Shown here: piece after piece, positions 7,656 to 16,823 of the stretch
How the letters are laid out: every line of letters begins with the position of its first letter
Position numbering within the stretch: the stretch's first letter is position 1
Origin: Terriglobia bacterium
Lineage (GTDB): Bacteria; Acidobacteriota; Terriglobia; Terriglobales; Acidobacteriaceae
DNA length: 64,000 nt
Assembly (NCBI GenBank): GCA_020072645.1
Contig: JAIQGK010000017.1
Coordinates: 62,001-126,000, forward strand
Direction: 5' to 3'
The notes under the pieces: model-generated
Database searches by the model: none
Told to the model about the DNA's origin: nothing
Seen by the model: the letters and a program-made list of their open reading frames with translations, nothing else
Made by a program: the position numbers and the translations under genes

Positions 7656-9089
7656 TTAGTGCACCATATTCTGCCTGCTACCCTGCGTTGCGGCGGGCAG
7701 TTTCAGCAGAATTTTAGTACGCCCGTCTATAAGCGACATTTCACCGCCAATGGAATAAACCAGCTCCTGGATGTAGGCGAGTTCCTTGGCCATAATTCCC
7801 TTCGCGTCCACCAGCGGTGGCAGAGAATCATCTGCCGCCTCCCACTTCATTTTAAGCAGGCAACGGCCCTCATTGGCCTGCGCTGAAATTGTAAGCACCA
7901 GCGGCCTGGTATTCCTGCCCACCAGCTTGCTCAGGAACAACACCATCAGATGGCGCAGCACCGGACTGCTGGTGACCTGGATGGAAGAGTCCCACTCGCG
8001 CTCCAGCGTTAACAAACCAGAGTGAAGCAACACAATAAAATCGTTAAACAGCTCATTGAACAGCGCATCCAGTGATATCCATGGCCCGCTGGGCACTGGG
8101 ACGTCCCGCACCAGCGCTGATACTCCCTTGGCCAGAGAGATAGCGCGGTCCGCCTGCTGCTCAATAATTTTCAGGTCCGCCGGAAACGTTCGAGGACCAT
8201 CCGCATGCATGCCCATGACTTCCAGAAAGCAACGTATGCTGGTAAGCGGCTGCGCCAAATCATGTGCGACTGAGTGAATCAATGCCCGCATAGGAGTTTG
8301 CTGCACGCCCACAGCATCATCCATGCCGATAAAAGCACTGGGCTGATGATTATGATGCAGTTCTGCATGGGCGGCGTCCGAACTGGGTTCTGAAGCCGGA
8401 TCCACAGTCTGTGATGGGGCGGGCCTTCCAATCCTATAACCTTCACCTCTGACTGTGTGAATCAGCTTAGGTTCATCAGTAAAATCGACCTTCTTGCGCA
8501 AGTAGTTCACATAAACGTCCACAAGATTGCTGTCGGTTTCCGGCTCCAGTCCCCAGGACTCATGCAATAAGTCATGCCGCGTCACGGTTTCGCCGGCATG
8601 GCGCATCAACAGAAGCAGAAGATCGAATTCCTTGGGACTAAGCTTGATTTCGTGTTTCCCACGATGGACTTTGCGCGATCCCGGATCAAGTTCCAGATCT
8701 TCCACGCGCAGCACGTTCAGCGCTGGATCGGCCTTGCGGCGCAGCAACGCATTTGTCCGCGCGGCCAGTTCCTGGAAGGAAAATGGCTTGGTGATGTAAT
8801 CGTCCGCGCCCAGGTTCAGCGACTGGATTCTGTCAGAGACGCGGTTGCGCGCGCTCAACACCATGACAGGAGTTTCCAATCCCTCGCCGCGCAGCCTTTC
8901 CAGCAGCTTCAGCCCGTCCGTCTGGCCGAAGTTCAAATCAAGAATAATGAGTTTGTAGTTCTGGCGCTGTAGCTCGGAAATGACACTATCTTCATCCAGC
9001 GCGGTATGGACGGAATAACCTTCTGATTCAAGCGATTTTGAGAGGAAAGTTGCCAGGTGAAGATCGTCATCAGCGAGAAGTATGGACAT
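7656..9089 (-). CDS. OmpR-type response regulator fused to a degenerate histidine-kinase tail
   Basis: A 477-residue protein with an unusual order. Residues 1 to about 118 are a receiver (DDD acid pocket, phospho-acceptor Asp in IILDLNFG near 51, conserved Ser in MVLSAR, Lys in ITKPFS). About 125-225 are an OmpR/PhoB winged helix (LSPKEFDLLLLL, VDVYVNYLRKKVD, VRGEGYRIG). A linker leads to a DHp-like helix with the H-box SVAHDLAQPLTSIRCFL near 285, then an HATPase-like region in which the N-box Asn and the DxGxG box are absent. The tail therefore probably cannot bind ATP. Most OmpR regulators stop at about 230 residues. A perfect palindrome lies about 50 bases upstream of the start. Confidence 0.87.
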   Translation of the reverse strand: MSILLADDDLHLATFLSKSLESEGYSVHTALDEDSVISELQRQNYKLIILDLNFGQTDGLKLLERLRGEGLETPVMVLSARNRVSDRIQSLNLGADDYITKPFSFQELAARTNALLRRKADPALNVLRVEDLELDPGSRKVHRGKHEIKLSPKEFDLLLLLMRHAGETVTRHDLLHESWGLEPETDSNLVDVYVNYLRKKVDFTDEPKLIHTVRGEGYRIGRPAPSQTVDPASEPSSDAAHAELHHNHQPSAFIGMDDAVGVQQTPMRALIHSVAHDLAQPLTSIRCFLEVMGMHADGPRTFPADLKIIEQQADRAISLAKGVSALVRDVPVPSGPWISLDALFNELFNDFIVLLHSGLLTLEREWDSSIQVTSSPVLRHLMVLFLSKLVGRNTRPLVLTISAQANEGRCLLKMKWEAADDSLPPLVDAKGIMAKELAYIQELVYSIGGEMSLIDGRTKILLKLPAATQGSRQNMVH

Positions 9090-9140
9090 AACAATCTACC
9101 TTTCACCATGTCCGCGTGGGTGGCTATATCTTGAAGAATA

Positions 9141-9156
9141 TAGAATCCGGATTCTA
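9141..9156. promoter_or_regulatory. 16-bp perfect palindrome upstream of the fused response regulator
   Basis: TAGAATCC|GGATTCTA is a perfect 16-base palindrome centred 60 bases upstream of the ATG at 9089. It sits where an autoregulatory operator of the response regulator would be expected. The surrounding sequence is AT-rich. That it is a binding site is inference. Confidence 0.45.
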
Positions 9157-9595
9157 ATAGCTCTTAAGGTGCTTACAAACTATACACATAAGAGTTAGAC
9201 GGCACGATTCTAGAACATTAAAAAACTCTCGGCGCGACATTAATGCAATTTTATGAAAATGTAATTTTATGAATTCCCCAACATTATTGCATCGCCTGCA
9301 TTTTCTATTTAGAGCGTTGTCGACGGGGTAAAATGAGATCAACCCGCTTGTTATCATGCATTTCGCGCGTATATTGCGGCTGCTTCTCGACTCCTCGATG
9401 TGTTCGTCGCAATGAAAAAATTGCCACCCGTCGTATTCTGCCTTTCGTCCCCAAACATAAGAACGCTCTAAGTTGCCGTTCTTGGGTTTTCGAAAACTCG
9501 AACTGCTCCGGAACTGGCGTTCCGTTTTCTGCTCCAAGTGACAGATTGATTTCTGCTTTTGAGAAGAAGCGTACGAACAGAAAAGGAGACGTGAA
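9157..9595. other. AT-rich intergenic region, no gene recognised
   Basis: This lies between the divergent response-regulator gene and the small secreted protein gene. Both strands have open frames of up to about 125 codons, but none has a convincing ribosome site, codon pattern or recognisable motif. The right edge carries the AAAGGAGACGTGAA ribosome site of the next gene. It presumably holds the two divergent promoters. Confidence 0.4.
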
Positions 9596-9985
9596 ATGAT
9601 TCAATCTACCGGACGCGGTCTGAAGCTTGCGCTGACGATTATCGCCATTTTTTTAGGACAGGTCGTGCTCGCGAATGCAAATAGCCCGACCCCTCCCGCC
9701 GGCTTCATGCAGTCTACGTCTGTCATTCTGCATAACAGAATTACAGCCAATGGAGGTTTCTGTACTTTCAACAATACATCTATTGCCACTTGCTCGGTTC
9801 CTTGGTCAGGATCTTCTTTCGTAGACACGAACTACACTGCTGTTTGCACAAGCGATACCCTCGGGCTGATTGTAGGGATCACTGCCAAGTCTACAAGTGG
9901 CATCAATGTCAGGCTGCAAAGTGTTGGCGGTATATTAAATTCGGGCAACTTCCCCATATTGGAATGCGTCGGCATTCATGACTGA
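9596..9985 (+). CDS. Small secreted hypothetical protein
   Basis: A 129-residue product with a strong ribosome site (AAAGGAG) seven bases before the ATG. Residues 1 to about 27 form a signal peptide (LKLALTIIAIFLGQVVLANA). The mature part, of about 100 residues, is rich in Ser, Thr and Asn and contains three or four Cys (GGFCTFN, IATCSVP, AVCTSD, LECVG), suggesting two disulfide bonds in an exported beta-rich domain. I do not recognise a family. It stands alone, flanked by intergenic regions of over 400 bases. Confidence 0.72.
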   Translation: MIQSTGRGLKLALTIIAIFLGQVVLANANSPTPPAGFMQSTSVILHNRITANGGFCTFNNTSIATCSVPWSGSSFVDTNYTAVCTSDTLGLIVGITAKSTSGINVRLQSVGGILNSGNFPILECVGIHD

Positions 9986-10438
9986 TTGGATTTTTGGGAC
10001 TTGGCCTGAATCTGGGTAATCACGGGATGGCGCATCTCTCCTCCGGGGGGATGCCACCCCCACTGAGCTCAATGTCGCTGAGGGCTAAAAGAGATTTCGG
10101 AGCGAAAGCCAAAGGGATTGGCTTCTCTGCTCGATGGATGTGAGGTCGCAAACCCCCGTCGGCCAGCAGGGTCCTAAGCGAATACGGCTAGTGATTGTTT
10201 TCCACACGCTAAATTCTACTTTGCCTTGGCTGAATCTGACGTGGGATTCCTCCCAGGAATGTCTTGGTTTCCCGGCGTTTTCCCGATTTCCCTTTGTCCA
10301 CAAGCATGCTAGGCCAATCGTTGCTTGCGATTTTTCATGATATCTGTTCTGGCACACTAACTGCCCACTGGTGCGCGAATGAGCGAAATCTTGGTACGAT
10401 AGAGGGTTTGATTCCAGCGAAAGGCAACTTCTGTATCA
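9986..10438. other. Intergenic region with a terminator-like hairpin
   Basis: I see no gene here. At 10046-10061 a GGGGG-atgcca-CCCCC hairpin follows the small secreted gene by about 60 bases. It lacks a T-run, so it would be an imperfect intrinsic terminator. The remaining sequence up to the aldehyde dehydrogenase ATG is unremarkable; an AAAGG near 10420 may serve as a weak ribosome site. Confidence 0.35.
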
Positions 10439-11932
10439 ATGGCAGCCAAAATCTTCAAGAATTTTATCGGCGGCGAGTGGGTCGAATCGCGCAGCGGCCA
10501 GACCTATGAAAACCTGAACCCGGCGGACACGCGTGACGTGATTGGTGTATTCCAACGCTCAGACAAGCGTGACGTGGACGATGCGGTTTCCGCAGCCAAA
10601 CAGGCTTTTGAGCGCTGGCGGCTGGTTCCCGCGCCCAAGCGCGCTGAGATCATCTACCGTGCCGGGGAAATCCTGCTGGAACGCAAGGAAGAGTACGCCC
10701 GCCTGATGACGCGTGAAATGGGCAAAGTTTTGAAAGAAACACGCGGTGACGTGCAGGAAGCCGTGGATACGGCCTACTACATGGCCGGCGAAGGACGGCG
10801 GCAGTTCGGCGTAACCGTGCCGTCAGAATTGCCCAACAAGTTTGCCATGGCCGTACGCATGCCTCTTGGCGTTTGCGGCATGATTGCGCCCTGGAATTTT
10901 CCCATGGCGATTCCGTCATGGAAGCTGCTGCCTGCTCTGGTCTGTGGCAATACATGCGTCATCAAGCCGGCGGAAGACACTCCGCTTTCAACGCTCAACC
11001 TGCTGAAGGCACTCACGGACGCAGGCTTGCCTAAAGGCGTGGTCAATGTTGTGACAGGATTTGGGCCTGAAGTCGGCGCGCCGATTGCCGAGCACGCCAG
11101 CGTTCAGGCAATTTCATTTACTGGATCGAGCGAGGTGGGGCGCATTGTGGGCGAAACCGCTGCACGGAGTTTCAAGCCATGCTCGCTGGAAATGGGCGGC
11201 AAGAACGCCATCATCATTCTGGACGACGCAAATCTCGATCTGGCGCTTGAGGGGGTTCTCTGGGGCGCGTTCGGCACGACTGGACAGCGTTGCACCGCTG
11301 CCAGCCGCGTGATCGTACAGAAAGGCGTGTATCGCCAGTTCGCGGACCGCTTGATTTATCGCGCGCAACGGCTCAAAGTGGGCAACGGCCAGGATGAAAG
11401 CGTGGAGATGGGCCCGCAAATCAACGAGCAGCAAGTGGCCACCACGGAAAAATACGTTCAGATTGGCAAAAATGAAGGCGCAAAGCTGGAAGCGGGGGGC
11501 AAGGCCCTGAACACCACTGACCATGCTTATGGATGGTTCTTTGAGCCGACTATCTTCACTGACGTGAATGAAAAAATGCGCGTGGCCCAGGAAGAGATCT
11601 TTGGGCCAGTGCTCAGCCTGATCCCGGTAGATAACTTTGACAAAGCAATCGAGATCGCCAATGGCGTGCCTTATGGCCTGTCTTCATCGGTATACACGCG
11701 AGACGTCAACAAGGCTTTCCGCGCCATGCGCGATATTTACGCCGGCATTACATACGTGAATGCTCCGACGATTGGAGCTGAAGTGCATCTGCCCTTCGGC
11801 GGGACCAAGGCAACCGGTAATGGACATCGCGAAGGCGGCCTGGGAGCAATCGATTTCTATACCCAATGGAAGTCGTGCTATATCGATTTTTCTGACCGAC
11901 TGCAGAGGGCACAGATCGATACAGGAGAATAG
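10439..11932 (+). CDS. NAD(P)-dependent aldehyde dehydrogenase family protein
   Basis: A 497-residue protein of full ALDH-superfamily length. The cofactor-binding and catalytic landmarks are all present: [17 protein letters not shown] (Asn of the oxyanion hole), [10 protein letters not shown] (cofactor Lys), [17 protein letters not shown] (general-base Glu), GQRCTAASR (catalytic Cys near 285) and EEIFGPVLS. The substrate cannot be read from the sequence; the pattern resembles semialdehyde dehydrogenases of amino-acid and sugar catabolism. It is a single gene with no operon partner; a higBA module lies convergently downstream. Confidence 0.93.
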   Translation: MAAKIFKNFIGGEWVESRSGQTYENLNPADTRDVIGVFQRSDKRDVDDAVSAAKQAFERWRLVPAPKRAEIIYRAGEILLERKEEYARLMTREMGKVLKETRGDVQEAVDTAYYMAGEGRRQFGVTVPSELPNKFAMAVRMPLGVCGMIAPWNFPMAIPSWKLLPALVCGNTCVIKPAEDTPLSTLNLLKALTDAGLPKGVVNVVTGFGPEVGAPIAEHASVQAISFTGSSEVGRIVGETAARSFKPCSLEMGGKNAIIILDDANLDLALEGVLWGAFGTTGQRCTAASRVIVQKGVYRQFADRLIYRAQRLKVGNGQDESVEMGPQINEQQVATTEKYVQIGKNEGAKLEAGGKALNTTDHAYGWFFEPTIFTDVNEKMRVAQEEIFGPVLSLIPVDNFDKAIEIANGVPYGLSSSVYTRDVNKAFRAMRDIYAGITYVNAPTIGAEVHLPFGGTKATGNGHREGGLGAIDFYTQWKSCYIDFSDRLQRAQIDTGE

Positions 11933-12011
11933 GCGAATGGTTTCGGCTGCCGATCCGTCCCGCTCGCAACGGAAACCGTTCGCAACGATCTCCATCAACA
12001 CCACGAGTAGT

Positions 12012-12443
12012 TCAGATTGCTCGTCGGGTCGCTCGCGGGCTTTTATTGCGCCCACCAGATACTCTCTTCGCGCGCATTCTAGGTGGCAGAGGGGACTGTA
12101 TCAATATGTCCGCGGGAATTCCCAGTTCGCGGTGCAGCTTACGGATCATATTCAGCGAAAGCGGCCGAGCACCTCTCATTACTTCATAGACTCGAGTCCG
12201 CTGCCCAATGACTCCGATTAAAGACCGATAGTCCTTGCCTTGCTGCTCCAATCGAAACTTAATGGCGTCAATGGGGGTCGGCAAATCGATCGGATGATGC
12301 TCCCGCTCGTATGCCTCAATCAAGGGGACAAGGACATCGAGTTCATCGCCTTCCGGAGTCGCGGAAGCCGAGCCCCACAGCGCTTCTACTCGATGGAGCG
12401 CCGCGTCATAATCTGCTTCACTTCTGATCGGTCTTATGCGCAT
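12012..12443 (-). CDS. higA: HigA-family antitoxin with helix-turn-helix domain
   Basis: A 143-residue protein from the ATG at 12441-12443, which lies inside the end of higB (26-base overlap). It opens with MRIRPIRSEADYDAALHRVE, typical of this HigA group, followed by an LVPLIEAYEREHHPID segment. An XRE-type helix-turn-helix at about 75-120 (YRSLIGVIGQRTRVYEVMRGARPLSLNMIRKLH) recognises DNA. It should neutralise the toxin and repress the operon through the palindrome upstream of higB. The C-terminus is a basic tail (RMRAKRVSGGRNKSPRATRR), longer than in most relatives. Confidence 0.9.
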   Translation of the reverse strand: MRIRPIRSEADYDAALHRVEALWGSASATPEGDELDVLVPLIEAYEREHHPIDLPTPIDAIKFRLEQQGKDYRSLIGVIGQRTRVYEVMRGARPLSLNMIRKLHRELGIPADILIQSPLPPRMRAKRVSGGRNKSPRATRRAI

Positions 12444-12756
12444 ATTGCACCGTCCTAACATCAATCCGGTCGTATTCCTTGTGCGTTCCGAGCCATTTGA
12501 TAAAAACAACCTTTCTCTGATAATCAATGGCGGTTACAAGTCGATAGTCATTTCCTTTAATGTTGAAGACAACGCGGTCTTTGCCAGCGATGCTTGCATT
12601 CCCATAACTCTTTTTGACCTCGGCCGGTGAGTTCCAATTTGCTGCTTGCGTTTCGTGAAACCACGCATCCAGAGCTGTTTTTACAGCCTTGTAGTCTTTG
12701 GAGGCGCGCAAAGATTCAGAAAAATCATTCAAAGTTCGACGCGCAATCACTCTCAC
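12418..12756 (-). CDS. higB: HigB-family mRNA-interferase toxin
   Basis: A 112-residue RelE-superfamily toxin starting at GTG 12754-12756 (GTG at 12750 is an alternative). It carries VRVIARRTLNDF at the N-terminus, NWNSPAEVKKSYGNASI, DRVVFNIKGNDYRLVTAIDY and the IKWLGTHKEYDRID end, all hallmarks of PF09907-type HigB. These toxins cut mRNA on the ribosome. The open frame extends further upstream, but that part has no family similarity and is probably not translated. higB precedes higA and overlaps it, the usual higBA order. Confidence 0.9.
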   Translation of the reverse strand: MRVIARRTLNDFSESLRASKDYKAVKTALDAWFHETQAANWNSPAEVKKSYGNASIAGKDRVVFNIKGNDYRLVTAIDYQRKVVFIKWLGTHKEYDRIDVRTVQYAHKTDQK

Positions 12757-12767
12757 GTCACTATCGT

Positions 12768-12783
12768 ATATTATTAATAATAT
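12768..12783. promoter_or_regulatory. Palindromic operator of the higBA operon
   Basis: ATATTATT|AATAATAT is a perfect 16-base palindrome ending 12 bases upstream of the higB GTG. Toxin-antitoxin operons are normally repressed by their HTH antitoxin at such sites. It is purely A/T and probably overlaps the -10 element. Binding by HigA is inferred. Confidence 0.6.
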
Positions 12784-12911
12784 CCTGTACCCAAACTGGG
12801 CACAAATAAATTCTTGCAGGAAGGACCGGAGATGGCACTCGTGCGGCGATTGACACCCAAGAAACTTGAGAAGAGCGGGACTCATACCGAGTGGAGTGCA
12901 CATATTCCATT

Positions 12912-13102
12912 GTGAATAACGAATATCTTCAGATCGACACATACGGCTCCTCGACGCGAGAGAGTCCGCCACGGTGAGCCAGACAATTCGCTTCGCGCCC
13001 GCGGCAATCCAGCAACTCAAAGCTCTGCTTGAGAAGCACTTTTTGACAAACATGACTGCCGGTGCCGTTGACACAACTGCAGGTGGATTAGATCGCCGTT
13101 AA
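12912..13102 (+). pseudogene. Frameshifted gene remnant
   Basis: Two short frames read as one protein end broken by a frameshift. The first begins NNEYLQIDTYGSSTRE and stops at a TGA; the second, in another frame and overlapping that stop, reads SQTIRFAPAAIQQLKALLEKHF. Both have good coding character and together look like the C-terminal end of a conserved protein; I believe similar endings occur in HNH/restriction-type proteins but cannot verify this. No ribosome site or intact upstream part is visible. It lies between the higBA module and ntrY. Confidence 0.35.
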
Positions 13103-13240
13103 ATCGAAAGTTCTAAAAATCGTGCGTTAGAGCCAGCCTCTCGTGTCGAGAAGTGTCTACTCCGCACCGTGATGGCATCCAGCTTATAATGACTCGCAGG
13201 ACTCCCGCGGCTTCTTGCCAATTGGCGCGAGAGCTGTTTT

Positions 13241-15478
13241 GTGCCCGATCAGAAACCGGATAAAAGCAATCGTTCACTCCCCCTGACGCAGCGGCGCGCC
13301 CTGCTGATTCCGCTGGCGCTGGGCATTGTCTTACTTTTCGGCGTCGTTTTTTCTCAACAAGCTTTTAACCTGAAGCAGCTCCGGCCAGATTCCGCCGGAC
13401 AGACGTTGGGTTTGGTGGCGCTTTCAGCCCTGGTTTTTCTGCTGCTGGTGGTGCTCACCTTCGTCCTGTTTCGCAACCTGCTCAAGCTTTATGCCGAGCG
13501 GCGGCTTGGCGTGCTGGGTTCACGCTTCCGCACGCGCATGATGGTCGGCGCTTTGGTCCTGTCGTTTGCGCCTGCGATTGTGATGTTTATGTTCTCTTAC
13601 GGACTGATGAACCGGTCGATCGACAAATGGTTTTCGAGTCCGGTAAACGCGTTGCACCAGGGCTCGGGACGCGTGGCGGCGCTGTTGACCGCCTCAACTG
13701 GAGACAGTGCACGCCACACTGCCATGGACATTGCGGAGTCTCCGGAAATTCAACGTGCGTTTGAGACTGCCAATTACTCTGGCGTGCTGCACGAATTTCG
13801 GCGTCACCAGAACACGCTGCAAAACGGCTTTGCCATGGCCATTCGAGATGACACGGCCGTGGCAAGCTGGAACCTGCCGCGTCCGTGGCCTGCGCTTCGC
13901 CAATCCCTTCCTGACTTAAAGAGCCTTCAACAGTCTCCGGAGAAGTGGGTCTATCAGAACGCGGAATATCTTGTAGCCATGGCGCCGGCGGGAAAGTCCG
14001 GGACGATCTTGATTGGGCTGCCGCTTCCCAAGGATTTTTCTCCAACGCTGGAGCAGATCAACCAGGACCAGCATGACTATGAAACGCTGGGACACGAGGC
14101 CAAGCGCATTCGTGGTTTGTACATGCTGCTGTTGACCATGTTGACCGTACTGGTTCTGTTTGTGGCTACATGGTCTTCATTGTTCGTCGCCAAGCTGGTC
14201 ACGCGTCCGGTGGAAGCGCTGGCTGTGGCAACGCGCGAGATATCCCTGGGGCACCTGGGACACCGCGTTGAGGTTTCCGCCGCGGACGAACTGGGCGAAC
14301 TGGTTTCTTCATTCAACAACATGGCTGGAGAGCTGGAATCCAGCCGCACCAAGATTGACGAGTCTGCCCGCGCGCTAACGGAGACAAACACTGAGCTGGA
14401 GCAGCGCCGCCGGCACATCGAAACAATTCTGGAAAGCATCCCCACCGGCGTGCTTTCCTTGGACCCTCAAAGGCGTGTCACGCACAGCAACGTGGCTTTC
14501 GGGCGGATGTTCTGGCCGAACGGCGGTGCGCCGGTGATCGGATCGACACTGCGCCAGGTCTTCGATGATGAAACGGCTTCCGACCTGGAGCATCTATTGC
14601 GCCGCGCTGACCGCATGTCAGTGACGGCTGCGCAATTTGAGATTCCCCTGGACAAAGACAAGCTCAATGTGAGCGTGACCGTTTCTTCCGTGCAGCATGG
14701 CAAACAGCGGCTGGGATACGTGATCGTCTTTGAGGACTATAGCGAACTACTGAAGGCGCAGCGTGAAGCTGCATGGCGCGAGGTAGCGCGGCGCGTGGCC
14801 CATGAAATCAAGAACCCGCTCACGCCGATCGCGCTTTCCGCCGAGCGCATTCGGCGCCATCTGGAGCGCGGGCTGGTTCCAGACCAGGCTTCGTTGAACG
14901 TGATCCATGGCTGCGCGGAGACGATCACGGAGGCTGTGCAGACAGTCCGTTCGCTGGTGGATGAGTTCTCATCGCTGGCGCGGTTTCCCGCAGCCCAGCC
15001 GCGTCCGGCGGACATCAATGAAATTGTGGAAGGCACGCTGGCAATGTTCAACGGCAGGCTGGACGGGATACGCGTGGAAAAACAGCTCGATGCCAACCTG
15101 CCGCTGGCTATGGCCGATCCTGAGGCCATCAAGCGCGCGCTGGCCAACCTGATCGATAACGCCGCTGAAGCCATGCAGGATTCGCGCGTGCGCGAAATCC
15201 ATATCACCACGTCCTTGCTTGATGGGCGCGACGGGCTGGAGATCGTGATTGCGGATACCGGCCATGGCATCGATCGCGAGGTAAAAGAAAAATTGTTTCT
15301 GCCATATTTTTCCACCAAGAAGCGCGGCACCGGACTGGGGCTGGCAATCGTGCGTCGCATCATTGACGATCATCATGGCTCCATTCGCGTGGAAGAAAAC
15401 AAGCCGGCGGGCGCAAAGTTCCTGGTAGAGCTGCCGCTGGCGGGTGAGATGGCAGCAGGGGAGTCGCAGAGTGCATAG
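13241..15478 (+). CDS. ntrY: NtrY-like membrane sensor histidine kinase
   Basis: A 745-residue kinase starting at a GTG. Domain order: membrane helices at about 22-40, 57-82 and 102-125, an extracytoplasmic segment to about 283, a fourth helix (LLLTMLTVLVLFVATWSSLF), HAMP (about 310-365), PAS (about 385-500), HisKA with the H-box VAHEIKNPLTPIALSAERI near 520, and HATPase_c with N-box LANLIDNAAEAM, G1 ADTGHGID and YFSTKKRGTGLGLAIVRRI. This is the NtrY layout. Its gene overlaps the start of the cognate regulator by 8 bases. The signal may concern nitrogen, redox or envelope state (family-level inference). Confidence 0.9.
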   Translation: MPDQKPDKSNRSLPLTQRRALLIPLALGIVLLFGVVFSQQAFNLKQLRPDSAGQTLGLVALSALVFLLLVVLTFVLFRNLLKLYAERRLGVLGSRFRTRMMVGALVLSFAPAIVMFMFSYGLMNRSIDKWFSSPVNALHQGSGRVAALLTASTGDSARHTAMDIAESPEIQRAFETANYSGVLHEFRRHQNTLQNGFAMAIRDDTAVASWNLPRPWPALRQSLPDLKSLQQSPEKWVYQNAEYLVAMAPAGKSGTILIGLPLPKDFSPTLEQINQDQHDYETLGHEAKRIRGLYMLLLTMLTVLVLFVATWSSLFVAKLVTRPVEALAVATREISLGHLGHRVEVSAADELGELVSSFNNMAGELESSRTKIDESARALTETNTELEQRRRHIETILESIPTGVLSLDPQRRVTHSNVAFGRMFWPNGGAPVIGSTLRQVFDDETASDLEHLLRRADRMSVTAAQFEIPLDKDKLNVSVTVSSVQHGKQRLGYVIVFEDYSELLKAQREAAWREVARRVAHEIKNPLTPIALSAERIRRHLERGLVPDQASLNVIHGCAETITEAVQTVRSLVDEFSSLARFPAAQPRPADINEIVEGTLAMFNGRLDGIRVEKQLDANLPLAMADPEAIKRALANLIDNAAEAMQDSRVREIHITTSLLDGRDGLEIVIADTGHGIDREVKEKLFLPYFSTKKRGTGLGLAIVRRIIDDHHGSIRVEENKPAGAKFLVELPLAGEMAAGESQSA

Positions 15479-16823
15479 CGTCCTGGTGGTGGATGATGAA
15501 CGCGATATCCGCGAGTCGCTGCGTGGCGTCCTTGAGGATGAAGGGTACAAGGTGCTGCTGGCGGAAAGCGGCGAAGCCTGCTTAGAGCAATTGAAGAAAC
15601 GCTCCTGCGAAGTGGTGCTGCTGGATATATGGCTGCCCGGCATTGACGGGTTGGAGACTCTGGAAAAAATCAGGCAACTGGAAGATCCGCCGGAGGTAGT
15701 CATCATCTCCGGCCACGGGACGATTGAGACCGCGGTCCGCGCCACCAAGCTGGGCGCGTTCGACTTTCTGGAAAAGCCGCTTTCACTGGATAAGACACTC
15801 ATTGTTTTGAAGAACGCCGTGGAAGCGCACCGCCTGCGGCTGGAGAATGCGGAGTTCAAAAAACAGTTCCAGGCGAAAAGCGTCATCGTAGGCGAGAGCA
15901 TTCCCATCAAGGCGCTGCGGCATGAAATTGAAGTAATGGCCCCGACGAACGGGCGTGTGCTGATTTATGGCGAGTCAGGGACAGGCAAAGAACTGGTGGC
16001 GCACGCCATCCACGCGCACAGCCTGCGCAAGGACAAACTGTTTGTCGAGGTAAACTGCGCGGCCATCCCGGAAGACTGGATTGAAAGCGAGCTCTTTGGC
16101 CATCGCAAGGGCGCGCTGCCCGGCGCAGCCAGCGATAAAGAAGGCAAGTTTGAAAAAGCGAATGAAGGCACGCTGTTTCTGGACGAAGTGGGCGACATGA
16201 GCCTGAAGACGCAATCCAAGGTGCTGCGCACGCTCGATGAACAGAAATTTACGCCTGTAGGCGACGACGATCCGGTAAAGGTGGACGTGCGCGTGATCGC
16301 CGCGACGAACAAAGACCTGGACGAGGAAATTTCTCGCGGCAATTTTCGTGAAGACCTGTTTTATCGGCTGAATGTAATTCCGTTTTACGTTCCGCCGCTA
16401 CGCGAGCGGAAAGAAGATATTCCGCTGCTGTCAAAGCATTTTCTCAAAGAGTTCTCCGCCGCTTACAGCCGGCGGTCGCGCGAAATCACCGATGAGGCGA
16501 TTGAGACCCTCACACGCTATTCCTGGCCGGGAAACGTGCGCGAACTGCGTAATGTAATTGAGCGACTGGTGATTATGAATCCCACGGCGCACAAGATTGA
16601 ACGCAAGCATCTGCCGCCGCTGATCCATCGGGAAGGCGGTCGCTCTTCTACGGCGGGCTTTTCCACGCTGCACCAGGCCCGTGCTGCATACGAGCGCGAT
16701 TACATCCTGAAAAAGCTGGACGAGAACCACGGCAACGTGACCCGCGCCGCAGAAGTGCTGGGGCTTGAGCGGAGCCATCTGTATCGCAAGATGAAGACGC
16801 TGGGGATAGCGGTGAAGGAGTAA
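15471..16823 (+). CDS. ntrX: NtrX-like sigma54-type response regulator with altered GAFTGA loop
   Basis: A 450-residue regulator from the GTG at 15471, which has GGGGAG upstream and overlaps the ntrY stop. Receiver (1-120; acid pocket VVDDERD, phospho-acceptor in LLDIWLPGIDG), AAA+ domain (about 140-370; Walker A GESGTGKE, Walker B GTLFLDEVGD, arginine-finger FREDLFYRLNV) and a Fis-type helix-turn-helix (GNVTRAAEVLGLERSHLYRKMKTLG). Where sigma54 activators have GAFTGA, this protein reads GALPGA. Changing the loop Thr to Pro would be expected to impair contact with sigma54, so it may act through another polymerase form or as a repressor. Confidence 0.9.
   Translation: MHSVLVVDDERDIRESLRGVLEDEGYKVLLAESGEACLEQLKKRSCEVVLLDIWLPGIDGLETLEKIRQLEDPPEVVIISGHGTIETAVRATKLGAFDFLEKPLSLDKTLIVLKNAVEAHRLRLENAEFKKQFQAKSVIVGESIPIKALRHEIEVMAPTNGRVLIYGESGTGKELVAHAIHAHSLRKDKLFVEVNCAAIPEDWIESELFGHRKGALPGAASDKEGKFEKANEGTLFLDEVGDMSLKTQSKVLRTLDEQKFTPVGDDDPVKVDVRVIAATNKDLDEEISRGNFREDLFYRLNVIPFYVPPLRERKEDIPLLSKHFLKEFSAAYSRRSREITDEAIETLTRYSWPGNVRELRNVIERLVIMNPTAHKIERKHLPPLIHREGGRSSTAGFSTLHQARAAYERDYILKKLDENHGNVTRAAEVLGLERSHLYRKMKTLGIAVKE

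Noticed and set aside
9154-9537. A 127-codon minus-strand open frame upstream of the small secreted gene
   Set aside because: It has no ribosome site or recognisable domain, and its composition is that of AT-rich spacer.
12757-13074. The upstream extension of the higB frame
   Set aside because: Only the part from about 12756 matches the HigB family; the extension overlaps the operator and the plus-strand remnant.
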